A DNA stretch of 64,000 bases, taken from the NCBI GenBank assembly GCA_963383645.1, contig OY726562.1:1555001-1619000 (forward strand), read 5' to 3'. The stretch comes from Muscardinus avellanarius. Lineage: Eukaryota > Chordata > Mammalia > Rodentia > Gliridae. Below are positions 52,440 to 64,000 of this stretch, piece after piece. The notes under the pieces were generated by a model. That model did no database searches. It worked only from the letters and a program-made list of their open reading frames with translations, and was not told the DNA's origin. How positions within the stretch are numbered: position 1 is the stretch's first letter; each line of letters begins with the position of its first letter. Position numbers and translations under genes: made by a program.

Positions 52440-53140
52440 CGCCGGGCTCTGCACAGCCTCCTGTCTGGGAGAAGGAGGGCAGGACCTCTGGGCACCAGCG
52501 GAATCCATGAGGATTAAGGATTGCAAAGTCAAGAAGCCAGGCAGGTGGTTAAAACCATTTGCATTTTGATTATCCGTACTGCCTGGAACGACTGCTTTCT
52601 ACCTTAGAAACAACCATAGTTGCTAATTAACAACTCCCCCGTTCATCCTCAACATTCATATCCAACCATACAACCTCGGAGCTGAACGCCGCTGCAGAGA
52701 CGGCAACCAGTTAGAGGCAGATTGTTCAAAGCACAATACCGGCCCGCCGCAGGTGATTGTGGGAATTCAAAGTGCAAATCCAATCCTTTCAGCAGTTCTG
52801 ATAAGGAGCTGAGAATTCACTCCTGTTCTAACAGCTCCAGCAAGTCACTGGCTTGATGAAGAACAGGTCTATTTTGGCAAAATGAAAAGAAAGTGTGGAT
52901 GGTCTGATTGTCTCAGGCCAAAATAATTACCCATGATTACTCACCCAAGTGAGGCTATTTTTCCTTTAAGTTGTCCAAATAATTGTCTTCCACTTCAATT
53001 CTGTATTATTGACACAGGCAAGAGGCAAGATTTAGCATTTTTCTTGGTTTTAGCCTCTTTACATGATCTCTGAGTCTATAACTAATAAATATTTTCAATA
53101 CTACCATCATGACATAGCTTACTCTGCCTATCATCATCAT
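52440..53140. other. Unique sequence with FOXH1/SMAD-like motifs
   Basis: No SINE or L1 is recognised. TGTGGAT (52894-52900) is followed by GTCT at 52902-52905 and 52910-52913, the arrangement of a FOXH1 site next to SMAD half-sites. Confidence 0.35.
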
Positions 53141-53145
53141 TATGA

Positions 53146-53361
53146 TTACTACTACTACTACTACAGACTAGGGATTGAACCCAGGGGATATTTGACCTGA
53201 GCTACACCCCCAGATCTATTTTAATTCTTTATTTGGAAACAGGGTCTCACTAAGTTGCGGAGGACCTCACTAGGTTGCGGAGGCTGATTGCGAACCTGTG
53301 ATCCTCCAGTCTCAGCCTCCCAAGGGCTGGGATTACAAGCGTGCGCCACCACGCCTGGCTT
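53146..53361 (-). mobile_element. B1-dID-like SINE
   Basis: (TAC)n tail, GACTAGGGATTGAACCC, linker TTTTAATTCTTTATTTGGAA, reverse left half ending CGCCACCACGCCTGGC. Confidence 0.92.
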
Positions 53362-53369
53362 GTGATTAA

Positions 53370-54170
53370 ATTCCAAGCACTCCCTGCACCTCTCATCCCT
53401 GAGCCTCTGCTGGGGCATTGACTCCCTGGTGGCCAGTCCTGAGCCTGGCCCTAGCCCGGCAGAAGCTGCGGTTCTGAGTGGGAGAGAGTCCTCGTGTCCC
53501 CATCCTGATCCTTCACACTGCTGGCCCCTGGGTTTTCAGAGCTTTAGCTTGACCCACAGGTGGTCCCGCTCACCCCTCAGCCCGCACCCCCGCGGCTCCA
53601 CCTCCTTGCAGGGCTCAGGCTTCTGAGGGATGAAGCTATTTCCTCAATCAATACAGCGGTACCTGCCGCCTTCCCGCTCAGCCTGAAAGCGCAGACCCAG
53701 CCAGGCTAGCCCTCCCTGTGTGCCTACACCGCCCACAGGACCCTCCCCACCGCCTCCGAGCCACCACCCAAGGGTGGCAGACCTGCCAAGCCCAAGGGCA
53801 CCTTACCATCCAACAACTAACGTGCACCCTCCAGTGTTCCTGTGCAGCCACCCGGCCAGGGAGGAAGGTTGGAAGGGGACCCTCTCCCCCAGTGGGCCAC
53901 GAATCGCCCTCCTGGCCCGGACCCCTCCACTCCCTCCCTAGGCACCAAAGATACCAAGGACACCGGGCACCTCTGGAAACCTTGGGTGCCGCCCCCTGCT
54001 GCAGCGGGTCCCAGGCTCACCTCGTCCTTGAAGACTTGGCTACCGGGTTGAGAGCCCGTTTTGTCTGGACGTGGCTGATCTGAATTAGCTCAGACCTATA
54101 AATCCCCACCCGGTGGGTACAAAGCGACTGCCTGCTCTGCCGTCTCCCCTTGGGCAGGGCCCCCACCCAC
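53370..54170. other. GC-rich sequence downstream of SMIM43
   Basis: No AATAAA is seen on the minus strand in this stretch, so the SMIM43 transcript probably does not end here. Open frames on both strands lack recognisable domains. Confidence 0.4.
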
Positions 54171-54174
54171 CTGC

Positions 54175-54945
<771 letters not shown>

Positions 54946-54959
54946 TATATAAACATAAA

Positions 54960-55820
54960 CATATATATCCAGCGCTATTGCTATTCTATTACTGAGGGTC
55001 TCCAATGCTACAGGCTAAGGTGTTAAAATTGTCCAGGCCTTTCCTTCAGTAGCCTTACTGTGTGCTGGATGCCTGCCCCCCCCCATTATCTTGGTCCCCT
55101 CATTATACTGAAGCTGGCTCACAGTGACTCGCAGAGTGTTTGGCTACATCTTTCAAGCCATTTGTTAAAATACAGCTATTCTTAGTTCAGTTATGTGAAT
55201 TCGCAAACACAGAATGCTCTCAGAAGTGCAGTAAGTGCTCGGCACCCCTAAGTCCCCGCATCAGCGTGTACTTCCCTGCCCCCCGTGCGTGGTGTGGGCG
55301 CTGCGCCCCACCTGCAGCTCCCCCGTCTGCGCCACACGGACTGTGGCTGGAACTGGCTCGGCGAGAGCTTCCCCCCAGGGAAGAGCGCACACACCTGAGT
55401 GGGGACAGGGAGCCACGCCAGCGCCATGCAGCCTGCTGAGCGCCCTCTGAAGTGGGGAGAGAGTCAGAGTGGCGACTCTCCTGACTTCCCGGAACCCACA
55501 CACCTCCACACCCAGCGCCACATGTTTCTCCGTGTGGAATTCTCCACTTTACGTAATCTTGGCAGCCCCTGCTTTCCGCTGCCTTCCTCCTGGTATAGAA
55601 ACCACGGGGATCAGATATAGCTTCTGCCCACCCTTGGAGCAGCATGGGGGCAGGCCTGCGGGAACCAGGCCAGAAATGCACCTGAGAGCCTGGCCTGAGG
55701 CGCAGAGGGGCCAGGAGGAGACTGCGGAGGCCTGGGAGGCCCCAGGCCGGTGCAAAGGCCATCAAATCAACGGCCATATTTTTTCTTTGCACATCAAGCT
55801 AAAAAGGCATCTCAAGAGAC
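54960..55820. other. Unique sequence, no gene seen
   Basis: Short open frames only. No recognised repeat. Confidence 0.4.
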
Positions 55821-55828
55821 ACCTCCTA

Positions 55829-56018
55829 GCCAGGCATGGTGGCGCACCCTTGTAATCCCTGTACTTGGGAGGCTGAGACAGGAGAATCGCAGGTTTGCAG
55901 CCAGCCTCAGCTACTTAGTGAGACCCTTTTTTCAAAATAAAGAATACAAAAATAGGGCTGAGGGTGGAATTCGGAGGTAGAATGTCTCTGGGTTGTATCC
56001 CTGGTGTTGGAGAGAGAG
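55829..56018 (+). mobile_element. B1-dID-like SINE
   Basis: AGCCAGGCATGGTGGCGCAC, AAAATAAAGAATACAAAAATA linker, right half GGGCTGAGGGTGGAATTCGG, GA-rich tail to about 56035. Confidence 0.92.
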
Positions 56019-56039
56019 GAGGGAGGGAGGGAAAGAGAC

Positions 56040-58480
56040 CTTCTGCTTAAGGACACCTGACCACCTCCTGCTGAGACCTTGCAGGTCAGAATGTCAGCTG
56101 ACGGTGTTGGTCCTCAGGAGGCTGCGGACAGAGGCTGAGGGGGAGGCTGTGTGTCTCCGGGCCCATACTAGCTTCAGCATTCCTTCCAGAGTGACTTAGA
56201 CCTCCTGTTTATCCCAGCAGCTTAAAAGGATTCACAATTAACCAATAAATCCTCATCTCCGCTCGCTCACCAGAGGATTCGTGTTTAATATGGTTGCCAT
56301 GAAATAAATAACACGGCGTGACATGACACTGCATTGCAGTAGACACGCCCGGGGCTTTTAACCTCCGGTGATATTTATCTACCTCGTTAAGCCGGCCTAA
56401 ATTTTGCTTTCCATTATATAAATGACTCCAAAGAACTAGGATCTTTCTCTTCCTAGATATGGACGTTAATGGAAATCAATGGAAGGAAAAGCCAAACGCT
56501 CTAAGAGGTTTCTAGAAAGGATGCTCACCGGAGACCAGAGCCCGGCTCGTTAGCCAGCGGCAGCCAGCCCCTGCAGGACGCGGGCCCACTGCCACCCCCA
56601 AGGTGCCCTAGCTGCCTGCGTGGCTCCCGTGGGCCACAGCGCGCCTCGCCCACCCCTGCTCACGCTACCTGCACTTTTCATCCCCTCCGGCCCTTCCGTG
56701 GATTTTAAAAATAAGCGGCCACTGCCCCAGGGCACAGAGGTGCTGGCCTGTGGCGCTCTAAAGCCTGGGCAGGACAGGTCCCCACCACTCGGCCTGACCC
56801 TCCGCCCTTGCCCTGACAGGGAGGGGTCTTTTATCAGAAGGAGCATCGCAGGTCTTGTAAAAACATGACCAACAGGAGCAAGAGAAGTCTGTCCTGTAAA
56901 TGTGCCTCTCTGAACACTGCGAGGGGCCCCAGCCAGGGGTGTGGCAATGCGGTCACGTGCCCAGTGAGCCCACCTGAACTTCCTGTGGGGCATGGCGGGG
57001 GCAGAGACAAAGAGGGCACCATGCACCTTCGCCCGGCTGCCTTGATTTGGTCTGAAATGCACCCGCAAGATATACAAGAAGCGTTTTCATCCTGCTCTGG
57101 ACTTGAAATGTATTTCTGACCACAATTAGTGAGACTGGGCTCTTATGTAATTCCAGGCTTTTCTTGGTTCTGTGGGCCACAAAAAGGAAAAAAAAAAAAA
57201 AAAAAACCAAAAACCGAGTTGCAGGTAGATGGCTGCTGCCTGAATGTGACATCCTTGAAGGCGAAGTTCTGGGGATGAGGTCCAGACTCTGTGGAAGCCT
57301 CCAGGCCCTAGGACATTGTCCCAGCTGGTCAGGGCCTGCATCGGCTCCAGTGAGGCCTGTGACCATCAGGGCTCAGAGGCACCGCCCACACTGCCTGTGA
57401 TGGCTGACGCCCGCGTCCCTGCCTCACACACGAGCACAGCGCCACGCTCATTTCTAGGGGAGAGAAACTGGGCTTCCTTGGGACCACAGGTGTTACGTTC
57501 TTTGTACCCCACAACCCTGTGCAGGAGAACGGGAAAACCTAGGCCGCGGAGGGTCGAAGCGCCTCCTCCTGGAGGGGCCTGTGGAGCTAGCTGACCGCAG
57601 TTGTGATCACACCCCGGCCACGGGAGGGAGTCCTCAGGCCTTTGCGTCTCCTCTCCCTCCCCAAGGCCGACTTCGGTGGTTATGCAAGGCTTACAAAACC
57701 AGGGATGCTCTCCAGGCAAACGTACGTGGCAAGATACTGAGATCTCATGCAGCCATTTAGGAATTCCACCAAGAAGGGAGGGGAGAAGAATCCAAGGAAG
57801 AAATTTATCTGAGGACTAAGTGGGGGAGCTCGCCCCACGTGGGTAGCCTCTGAGATCTAGAATTCACCACTGAGAATAGTCCTGCGAAAACACTTTAGAT
57901 TCTATCCCCGGTTTAGAACATCTTAAACGCCACAGAAGCAGCACCAAGTCCGTCCGTGATCTAAAAATACGGAGGCACGTATTCCTGAATGGCAGATTAC
58001 AGTCATGGCCGAGACCATTTCTTCACGCTTAGACTCGTCCCAGTAAGTCAGCGGCTCATCGCTGTCACGGCCCCAAAGAAACTTGGCTCCCATCACCAGG
58101 TACTCGCCTTTCCTGTCTTCCCAGCTCGCCACCACTGCGACTCTGCTTTCTGCCCTGCCGCTGTCTTTTCTGGAAGCTCCCCATCACTGGGCTCATGTGA
58201 TGTGTGGTGCTCGTGACTGGCTTCTTGGGCGCTGTGGAATGAGGCTGAGGTTCACCCGGTGTGGCAGGTAACATGTATCGCTCCTCCAGTCCTTTACCCA
58301 GTAGAGAATGCCCCGTCGTATGGCGCGCTCCGCCATTTCTCCCCACTCGATGGCCATTCACTGGCATCTGCGCTTGCTGGCTCTTAGGCTAACGCTCCTG
58401 TGCACAAGGTTTGAAGGGAAGATGTTTTAATGTCCCATTGGTAGATGTGTGACGTAGAATTTCTGGGGCATGTGTTTTGT
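56040..58480. other. Unique sequence, no gene seen
   Basis: A poly-A of 19 lies at about 57188-57206. Open frames of up to 175 codons lie in GC-rich stretches and have no recognisable domains. The last 100 bp (GAAGGGAAGATGTTTTAATG, GTAGAATTTCTGGGGCATGTG) look like an old L1 3' end in reverse. Confidence 0.4.
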
Positions 58481-58500
58481 TTGACTGTTTTTGCTTTTGC

Positions 58501-58695
58501 TTTTGTTTCTGGTACTGGGAACTCAAGTACATTTTACCTCTGAGACACCAGATCCCCTCTTTAAAAAAAAAGAAGACAGGTTCTCACCAAGTTGCGGAGG
58601 GTCTCAGTAAGTTGCTGAGTCTGGCCTGAAACCTGCAATCCTCCTGTTTTAGCCTCCCAAGTACTGGGATTTCAAGTGTGTGCCACCACACTTGC
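58501..58695 (-). mobile_element. Old B1-dID-like SINE
   Basis: TTGTTTCTGGTACTGGGAACTC, poly-T-like linker, reverse left half ending GCCACCACACTTGCCTG. Confidence 0.85.
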
Positions 58696-58710
58696 CTGCT
58701 GGGTCATATG

Positions 58711-58917
58711 TTTTTTATTTATTTATTTACTTGTATACTGAGGCTTGAACCTAAGGGCATTCTACCTCTGAGCTATAGCTCAGCCCTGTTTTATTTTTTA
58801 TTTTGAAATAAGGTCTCGCTAAGTTGCAGAGGGCCTCACTAAGGTGCCGAGGCTGGCTGCAAACCTGCGATCCTCCTGTCTCAGCCTCCCAAGTCTCAGG
58901 ATTACAGGCATGTGCTT
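58711..58917 (-). mobile_element. B1-dID-like SINE
   Basis: TTTATTTATTTAC tail, ATACTGAGGCTTGAACCTAAG, reverse body, ending GGATTACAGGCATGTGC. Confidence 0.9.
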
Positions 58918-58924
58918 AGCCTAC

Positions 58925-59100
58925 TGGAACAAATGTTTAAAGCTGTGTTTACTTCCAAATCTATGCTTATCTTTTTTAGAAACTGCCAAACTGTTTCCCA
59001 AAATGGTTGTTCCATTTCGTGTTCCCACCAGCAATGTACAAGGGTTCCTTGTTTCCACACCGTCATCTGCCTGGCTTATTATAGCCAACCTCCATGTGTG
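58925..59100 (-). mobile_element. Ancient L1 fragment
   Basis: GAAACTGCCAAACTGTTTCCC, CCCACCAGCAATGTACAAGGG and TTGTTTCCACACCGTCATCTG are characteristic of old L1 3' regions in reverse. Probably continuous with the piece at about 58390-58480 before two SINE insertions. Confidence 0.65.
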
Positions 59101-59371
59101 TCAAGCGGTCAACTGGCTTCATCCAGATTCGTCACATAATCATGGAACTCTCCACTTCCCCTAAAAATTCAGAATCAAAACCACAAATTTTGGGGTACAT
59201 GCAGAGTTGTCTAACAACGAAAAGTTTTCAGATGCCTGACTGTACATGTTCTGTATCAGGACTAAGAGATGAAAATTCTTAGCTTATCTCCATATCATCC
59301 ACAGTTTACACTTTATGCATTAGATAGAAAAATCAATGAATAAAAAGTGAATCTTCCTATTTTGTTTTCCT

Positions 59372-59697
59372 CTCTCCCGAACTCCTACATTGAAGCCATA
59401 ATCTTCCATATCAGGGTTCTTGGAAGTGGGGGCCTTTATGAGATAATAAGGGTTAGATGAGGTTGTGAGTGTGGGCCACCATGGAGGGACTCTTGTCTTT
59501 ACGAGGAGAAACGGGAACACTTTTTCTCAGAAGACAGGGATCTGAAATCCAGGACGAGGCTCCATGGAGAATCCTGTCCTCTGGCAAAACTGCAGGAGGC
59601 TTGGACTTTCAGCCTCCAGAACTGCGGAAGATCAGTGTCTGTTGTCTGTGCTTCCCACTGTAGGACATTTTGTTACAGCAGCTGAAGCTGACTAATA
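59372..59697 (+). mobile_element. MLT1-like solo LTR
   Basis: The 5' part reads GAACTCCTACATTGAAGCC. The 3' part reads CTTTCAGCCTCCAGAACTGCGG, TTTTGTTACAGCAGCTGAAGC and ends TGACTAATA. This is the conserved end of mammalian MaLR (MLT1-type) LTRs. No internal retroviral genes. Confidence 0.65.
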
Positions 59698-59699
59698 TA

Positions 59700-61325
59700 T
59701 ATCCTCATCTTTAAGGCTTTTCAGTTTCCTAATTAGGAAGCAACTGAATGCAGATTAAAAAGATAGCAATTACGAGATGAAAATCTGCAGTAACTGTAAT
59801 AGTTAATACATGTACCAAGGTGACAGAGATGGACAGAATGAGGTGGGATTAAAGAGACGACTGAGATCACCATTTATCTGAGTGTTTTCTAGTTAGCTTC
59901 TGTGGACCAGCAGTCTCAGGACAGCCTCCCGGCCCGAGCTGTGTGTCCCTCTGGTGTCCCTCTCTGGGCCTCTTATGAGATGTCAAAACAAGCCCATGCA
60001 GCCCGACCCAACCTCTGCAGCTTCTCGACCTCACCATGCCCACGGCTTGCTTATTACAGACTGACACCCCAGGAAAGCCACTAACATCGTGTTGTGTCTC
60101 CAAGGACATCTCCATTGCCTCTCCCACCCCTCCTTGGAGACGGCTCCCGACATTCCCTTCGCCTCTCTGTTCCACCTCCACCCACAGTCTTTCTTTCTTG
60201 GCTGCTCAGAAAGTCTTGGCACTCCCGATACAGTGCCAACGGCCGCTCCTCACCGAATGGGTTTTCATTCCACTCCGCTGCCAACAGCCCTGCCTGGCTC
60301 CAGCTGTCCCTCCACATCATCCTGCGTGGTGTGGTACCCACCGAGAGGGGCAGGGGAGAGCGGGGCCTCAGGGAGCATCCTCTGGGATGCCCTGCAGGCC
60401 CTTAAGTACCCAACATGTGGAGCTGAGCATGGGCACACGGGATGCGCTGCTGAGCCCCGGGCTCGCACAGCATGTGGGTTAATCAGATGATCGCAGTTTG
60501 CTTTGTGCCCAGGGACAGAATGAGATCTTGCTAACTGTTGCCACAACAAATCTCACGGTAGACATCGCAGCCGCAGAGTGAAGCCGCCCGCTCACGTCTC
60601 CAGGGCCCCGCTGACGCTGCCCCGCGTGAGCCACCAAGCCAACCTTGTACTTGTCCCCAGCTCTTATCTCAGGCACAGTTAGCATCTCCAGAACGTAAGG
60701 GGGGAGTATCTCACCACTCTAGTAAGAGTGGTAGTTTAGGTTTTATATATAATTCTGTTTAGGACTTATTGCTATAAATGGTTTTTACAGTGTTGATCAA
60801 CCGGCACAGGTTTCCTTCAGGATGAAACTTGCGAGTTCCCAGTTAAAAATCACTCCACCAACAAATATACACCGGTCACTTTCTCTTTGCAAAGTGGTCC
60901 ATAGGTTGACTTCTCAAAGTCTGATAATCAAATTAGTGACTACTCCCCTGAAGAAAAGCTGGCTGGACTGAGAAGCTTGTGAAGCACATTTTGAATGGCG
61001 AGATGCAAGATGGTATTTTTTCTTTTGGATCTGGTGAAGTTTCCCAATTCTGAACAAATCTCTTTATGCATCTCACATCAGGAGCCTGGCTCCACTGTCC
61101 GCCGCGCCCTGTCTCGCCTCGATTTACCTTCCCACCCTTCACGGTACGTAGAGAATGGAACACCATCTGCCCTTCCCGAGGAGGCTCTGGATAAAGGATG
61201 GTAGCTTCGCTGGCATTTTCCATAATTTATATAATTCTAACTAAAGGCTTTGGAATGTAATTGTGAGCAGTTTTCTCATAACAAAGATGTGTGGCTATTT
61301 AAATTTTTTTCTGATTTAAAGCGTT
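59700..61325. other. Unique sequence, no gene seen
   Basis: Open frames of up to 148 codons at 60,030-60,490 run on several overlapping frames of a C-rich stretch and lack recognisable domains. No SINE. Confidence 0.4.
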
Positions 61326-61331
61326 ACTTCA

Positions 61332-61455
61332 AGCTGGGCGTGGTCGTGCATGCTTGTGATCCCAGTACTTCCGAGGCTGTGGCAGGAGGACCGCAAGCTC
61401 ACTGCCAGGCTCGGCAACTTAGAGGCCCTCCGCAACTCAGTGAGACCCGGTTTCT
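61332..61455 (+). mobile_element. SINE left half facing inverted ID half
   Basis: AGCTGGGCGTGGTCGTGCATG to GCAACTCAGTGAGACCCGG on the plus strand. It is followed by TTTCTTTTCTT and (TGCC)n rather than its own ID-like half. Confidence 0.85.
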
Positions 61456-61462
61456 TTTCTTT

Positions 61463-61465
<3 letters not shown>

Positions 61466-61495
<30 letters not shown>
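61466..61495 (+). repeat. (TGCC)n microsatellite
   Basis: Seven TGCC units between two SINE halves in opposite orientation. Confidence 0.95.
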
Positions 61496-61499
61496 TCCT

Positions 61500-61567
61500 T
61501 TTGTGGTACTAGAGACTAGAGGTTGAATCCAGGGCATTCTACTTCCAGCTATACCCCCAGCCCTGTT
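61500..61567 (-). mobile_element. SINE right (ID-like) half, inverted
   Basis: GTGGTACTAGAGACTAGAGG then CATTCTACTTCCAGCTATACC and CCCCAGCCC read as the reverse ID-like half. No left half follows. Confidence 0.85.
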
Positions 61568-61682
61568 TTATTAATTATTTTAAAAATATATAATTGTTTA
61601 GAGACACTGGAGGCCTAAATAAAGTTTGTCATAGCCATGTTAATGGTACTTATACACAAATTATCACCAGTAATCAGTCTTG

Positions 61683-61802
61683 CAGGGCATAGTGGTGCGT
61701 GCCTGTAATCCTAGTACTTGGGAGGCTGAGACAGGAGGATCACAGGTTTGAGGCTAGCCTCACCACTTAGCAGAACTGTGTCTCAAAATAAAAAGTGTTA
61801 GG
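61683..61802 (+). mobile_element. SINE left half
   Basis: GGGCATAGTGGTGCGTGCCTG to TGTCTCAAAATAAAAAG. No ID-like half. A full SINE follows at once. Confidence 0.85.
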
Positions 61803-61803
61803 G

Positions 61804-62018
61804 AGCCAGGCATGATGGAACATCCTTGTCATCCCAGCATTTGGGAGGATGAAACAGGAGGATCGCAGTTCGTGGACAGCCTCAGCTACCTAATGAGGCC
61901 TTTTGCAACTCAGTGAGACCCTGTTTCAAAATAAAGAATAAAAAACAGGGCTGGGGCATAACTTGAAGGTGGAATGTCCATGGGTTCCATTCCCAGTACC
62001 GCAAAAAATAAAATTAAA
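61804..62018 (+). mobile_element. B1-dID-like SINE
   Basis: AGCCAGGCATGATGGAACATC, AAAATAAAGAATAAAAAACA linker, right half GGGCTGGGGCATAACTTGAAG, ending CCAGTACCGC and an AAATT-rich tail. Confidence 0.9.
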
Positions 62019-62029
62019 TTAAATTAAAG

Positions 62030-62253
62030 TTGGGCGTGGTGGCGCACGCTTGTAATCCCCGTGCTTGGGAGGCTGAGACAGGCAGATCGCACAGGTTCGA
62101 AGCCAGCCTCAGCTACTTAGTGAGGCTCTCAGCAACTTAGTGAGACCCTGTTTCCAAATAAAAAATATAAAATGGGTCTGGGAGTATAGCCCGGAGGTAG
62201 AAAGCCCCTGGGTTCCACCTCCAGTACCACCCAAAAAAAAAAAAAATTAAATT
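62030..62253 (+). mobile_element. SINE with features of both subfamilies
   Basis: Left half is GTAATCCCCGTGCTTGGGAGG with CACAGGTTCGAAGCCAGCC (hairpin-type start), then CAGCTACTTAGTGAGGC (standard type). Linker TTTCCAAATAAAAAATATAA, right half GGTCTGGGAGTATAGCCC. It may be an intermediate or a recombinant. Confidence 0.9.
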
Positions 62254-62339
62254 AAAAAGCCAATGCAAACCAAGGGACCCAGTGTAGAATTTTTCTTAAA
62301 GTCAGTGGGAATTCACGAAGTAGCGTGGTTAGACCTATG

Positions 62340-62890
62340 ACCTCAAAGGGTCATCCAGACTGTGAAACTGAGTTCCTGGAGATCAAGGCTGGAGTCTGGT
62401 AGTCTGGTCCAGTAACTTAGGCAGGAGGTGGCAATGACCTGCGTCGCGGCACGATGAAACGCACAGGCTGAGCGCTCAACAGGTGGCTTGGTGACTGGCC
62501 CTGTGACTGGGAGAAAGGAGGGTTCAGTAAGGGCGGAATCGAGAAAAACAGCTCGATCTATTGGAGATGGGGTGTCATTCGCCACAGGGAGGACGGGTTT
62601 GGGGAGAAAGACAATGCGTTCAGTGTGGACATGGAGTTTGAAATGTCCATACGAAACCTGGAGACACCTAGAGTCCAGGAGAGAGGCCGGGGCTGGCAAG
62701 ACAGATTTGCACCTGACCAGCACGTTGCCGGCAACTGGCACCAGGGGAGGAGACAAATTAGGCAGAGATGGAGGGAGGAATGTTCTAGAACAGAATCCCA
62801 AGGCACAGTGGTACTTAAGAGATGAGGAGAAGATTCCCAGGGAAATGCCAAGAAGCCAGGAGTCAAGAAGACAAACTATTCAGAAGAAAA
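62340..62890 (+). mobile_element. Possible ancient interspersed repeat
   Basis: GGTTTGGGGAGAAAGACAATG, GGACATGGAGTTTGAAATGTCC, CTGGAGACACCTAGAGTCC and GAACAGAATCCCAAGGCACAG follow a phrase pattern seen in old mammalian repeats. The family cannot be named. A 136-codon frame here is then incidental. Confidence 0.3.
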
Positions 62891-63365
62891 TCAAGTAAGA
62901 GACTTATTTGCATTAAATAATAAGGAGACATAAGTCCATCTAAATTTCACAAACGGAGAAACGGGTACACACCCGCACTCGGAGACTTTAAGTCTCTAAC
63001 ACTAGGCCAGCGTTCCTCCAAATTCTTCATGGTTGGTTCTGCTTTTCTTCTGCCGCCCCCACTCTTTAGAGTTGCCCTGTGATTCATCTGCAGCCCCCGT
63101 CCTGCGTCCACAAGTAAAAGAGCAAAGAGAACAGGGCGTGGGGTGCAACGCGAAATCCACTCCATGGCACCAACTCGCTCAAGCTGCTGGACTGAAACTC
63201 CCAGGGGAAGCACGCTGTCATCATTTTAGAACTAAGCTGTGGAGAAGATCTGCCAGCGGGAACAGCTGAAGTTATAAAGTGTAATTCTCATCTCCCAACA
63301 ACTCAACTCTTGGAAAATTGAAGATGGGAGATTATGGACTATCCATTTTAACATTTTTAGAACTT

Positions 63366-63366
63366 C

Positions 63367-63422
<56 letters not shown>

Positions 63423-63447
63423 TCCTTCTTTCTTTCTTTCTTTCTTT
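63366..63447 (+). repeat. (TTTC)n microsatellite
   Basis: About 20 TTTC units, the expanded tail of the adjoining SINE. Confidence 0.95.
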
Positions 63448-63652
63448 TTCTTTGTGGTACTGGGGATAGAATCCAGGGCACTCTACCTCTGAATTACACC
63501 TCAGCCCTATTTTTTATTCTTTATTTTGAAACAGGGTGTCACTGAGTTGCAGAGGGCCTTAATAAGTAGCTGAGCCTGTCCACGAACCGTGATCCTCCTG
63601 TCTCAGCTCCCAAATGCTGGGATTACAAGCGTGCGCCACCACGCCCTGCTTT
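63448..63652 (-). mobile_element. B1-dID-like SINE
   Basis: GTGGTACTGGGGATAGAATCC, TTTTATTCTTTATTTTGAAA linker, reverse left half ending GCGCCACCACGCCCTGC. Confidence 0.92.
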
Positions 63653-63659
63653 AGAACTT

Positions 63660-64000
63660 CTATTATAAGTTTTTGCTTTAGACCACACCATCAGACATAA
63701 ACAATGACACAACCATAAAAGGGAAGTATGCACGGCTTAATTCCTCACTCTGTTTAAAGGATCACAGATTATTAAGGAAAACATAGCTGGAAAGACTGAC
63801 TTATTTCCCAAGTTCAGTCAGAACTCTGAGAAATTTAAACGAATAAGAGCGCTAACTGGTCAAGGGGCGAGATAGAAAAGCATTCTACACTTTCATTTTT
63901 TAACTCCTTCAAAACATATGGTTTAGTTAAAAAGAGTTTATTTACGGGGCAGAAGAATGTCACATTATATGACTCACGTCCTACCTAAATTTTCCTGTTG
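63660..64000. other. Unique AT-rich sequence, no gene seen
   Basis: No repeat or coding signal is recognised up to the window end. Confidence 0.45.

Noticed and set aside
57923..58135. 70-codon minus-strand frame (WEDRKGEYLVMGAKFLWGRD...)
   Set aside because: Plausible-looking composition, but no family recognised, no splice context and no neighbouring exons. Not enough to call a gene.
62488..62898. 136-codon plus-strand frame
   Set aside because: It overlaps sequence that resembles an ancient interspersed repeat. Low-complexity charged composition and no domain.

Overview
The window is nuclear DNA of a mammal, most likely a rodent of the squirrel/mountain-beaver/dormouse side of the tree. 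Three things point there. It is packed with about 50 dimeric SINEs made of a 7SL/B1-like left half joined by an A-rich linker to a tRNA-Ala-derived ID-like right half (B1-dID architecture). The main gene has a rodent-type C-terminus (two glycines before the terminal Glu-Asp-Asp). It also carries L1 fragments, (TTTC)n, (CA)n and an assembly gap. The species cannot be fixed from sequence alone.

The main gene is ANXA5 (annexin A5) on the minus strand. All twelve coding exons can be placed between 35,117 (start codon) and 10,601 (stop codon), each with GT/AG borders and in phase. They sum to 966 nt, or 321 residues. A 3' UTR of about 300 nt ends near an AATAAA signal at 10,304-10,299. The coding start sits in a second exon next to a CpG island (about 34,900-35,880). 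That island carries an imperfect tandem duplication with five CCACGCCC boxes. A probable non-coding first exon ends at 35,262.

Upstream of ANXA5, at 54,366-54,175 on the minus strand, is an intact single-exon ORF of 63 codons: SMIM43 (formerly TMEM155; the NEMEP microprotein). This matches the mammalian gene order ANXA5-SMIM43-EXOSC9-CCNA2. Between the two genes lie a 200-base N gap (38,027-38,226), a (CTCCCTGGGGCTCAG)-type minisatellite, two L1 3' ends, an hAT/Charlie-like relic, a near-perfect 51-bp palindrome in an old L1, and an RPL31 processed pseudogene with clean target-site duplications. Possible CTCF-type motifs occur at 6.0, 41.0, 44.7 and 45.1 kb.

The left end (1-10 kb, downstream of ANXA5) and the right end (55-64 kb) show no protein-coding gene. 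They hold repeats, including an L1-derived composite with tandem monomers (1.2-2.7 kb), ancient L1 pieces and an MLT1-like LTR. The points most worth a second look are the SMIM43 microprotein with its possible distal 3' exon and FOXH1/SMAD-like motif cluster, a SINE subfamily with a conserved internal hairpin, nested SINE insertions into the A-rich linker of older copies, and the internally deleted L1.
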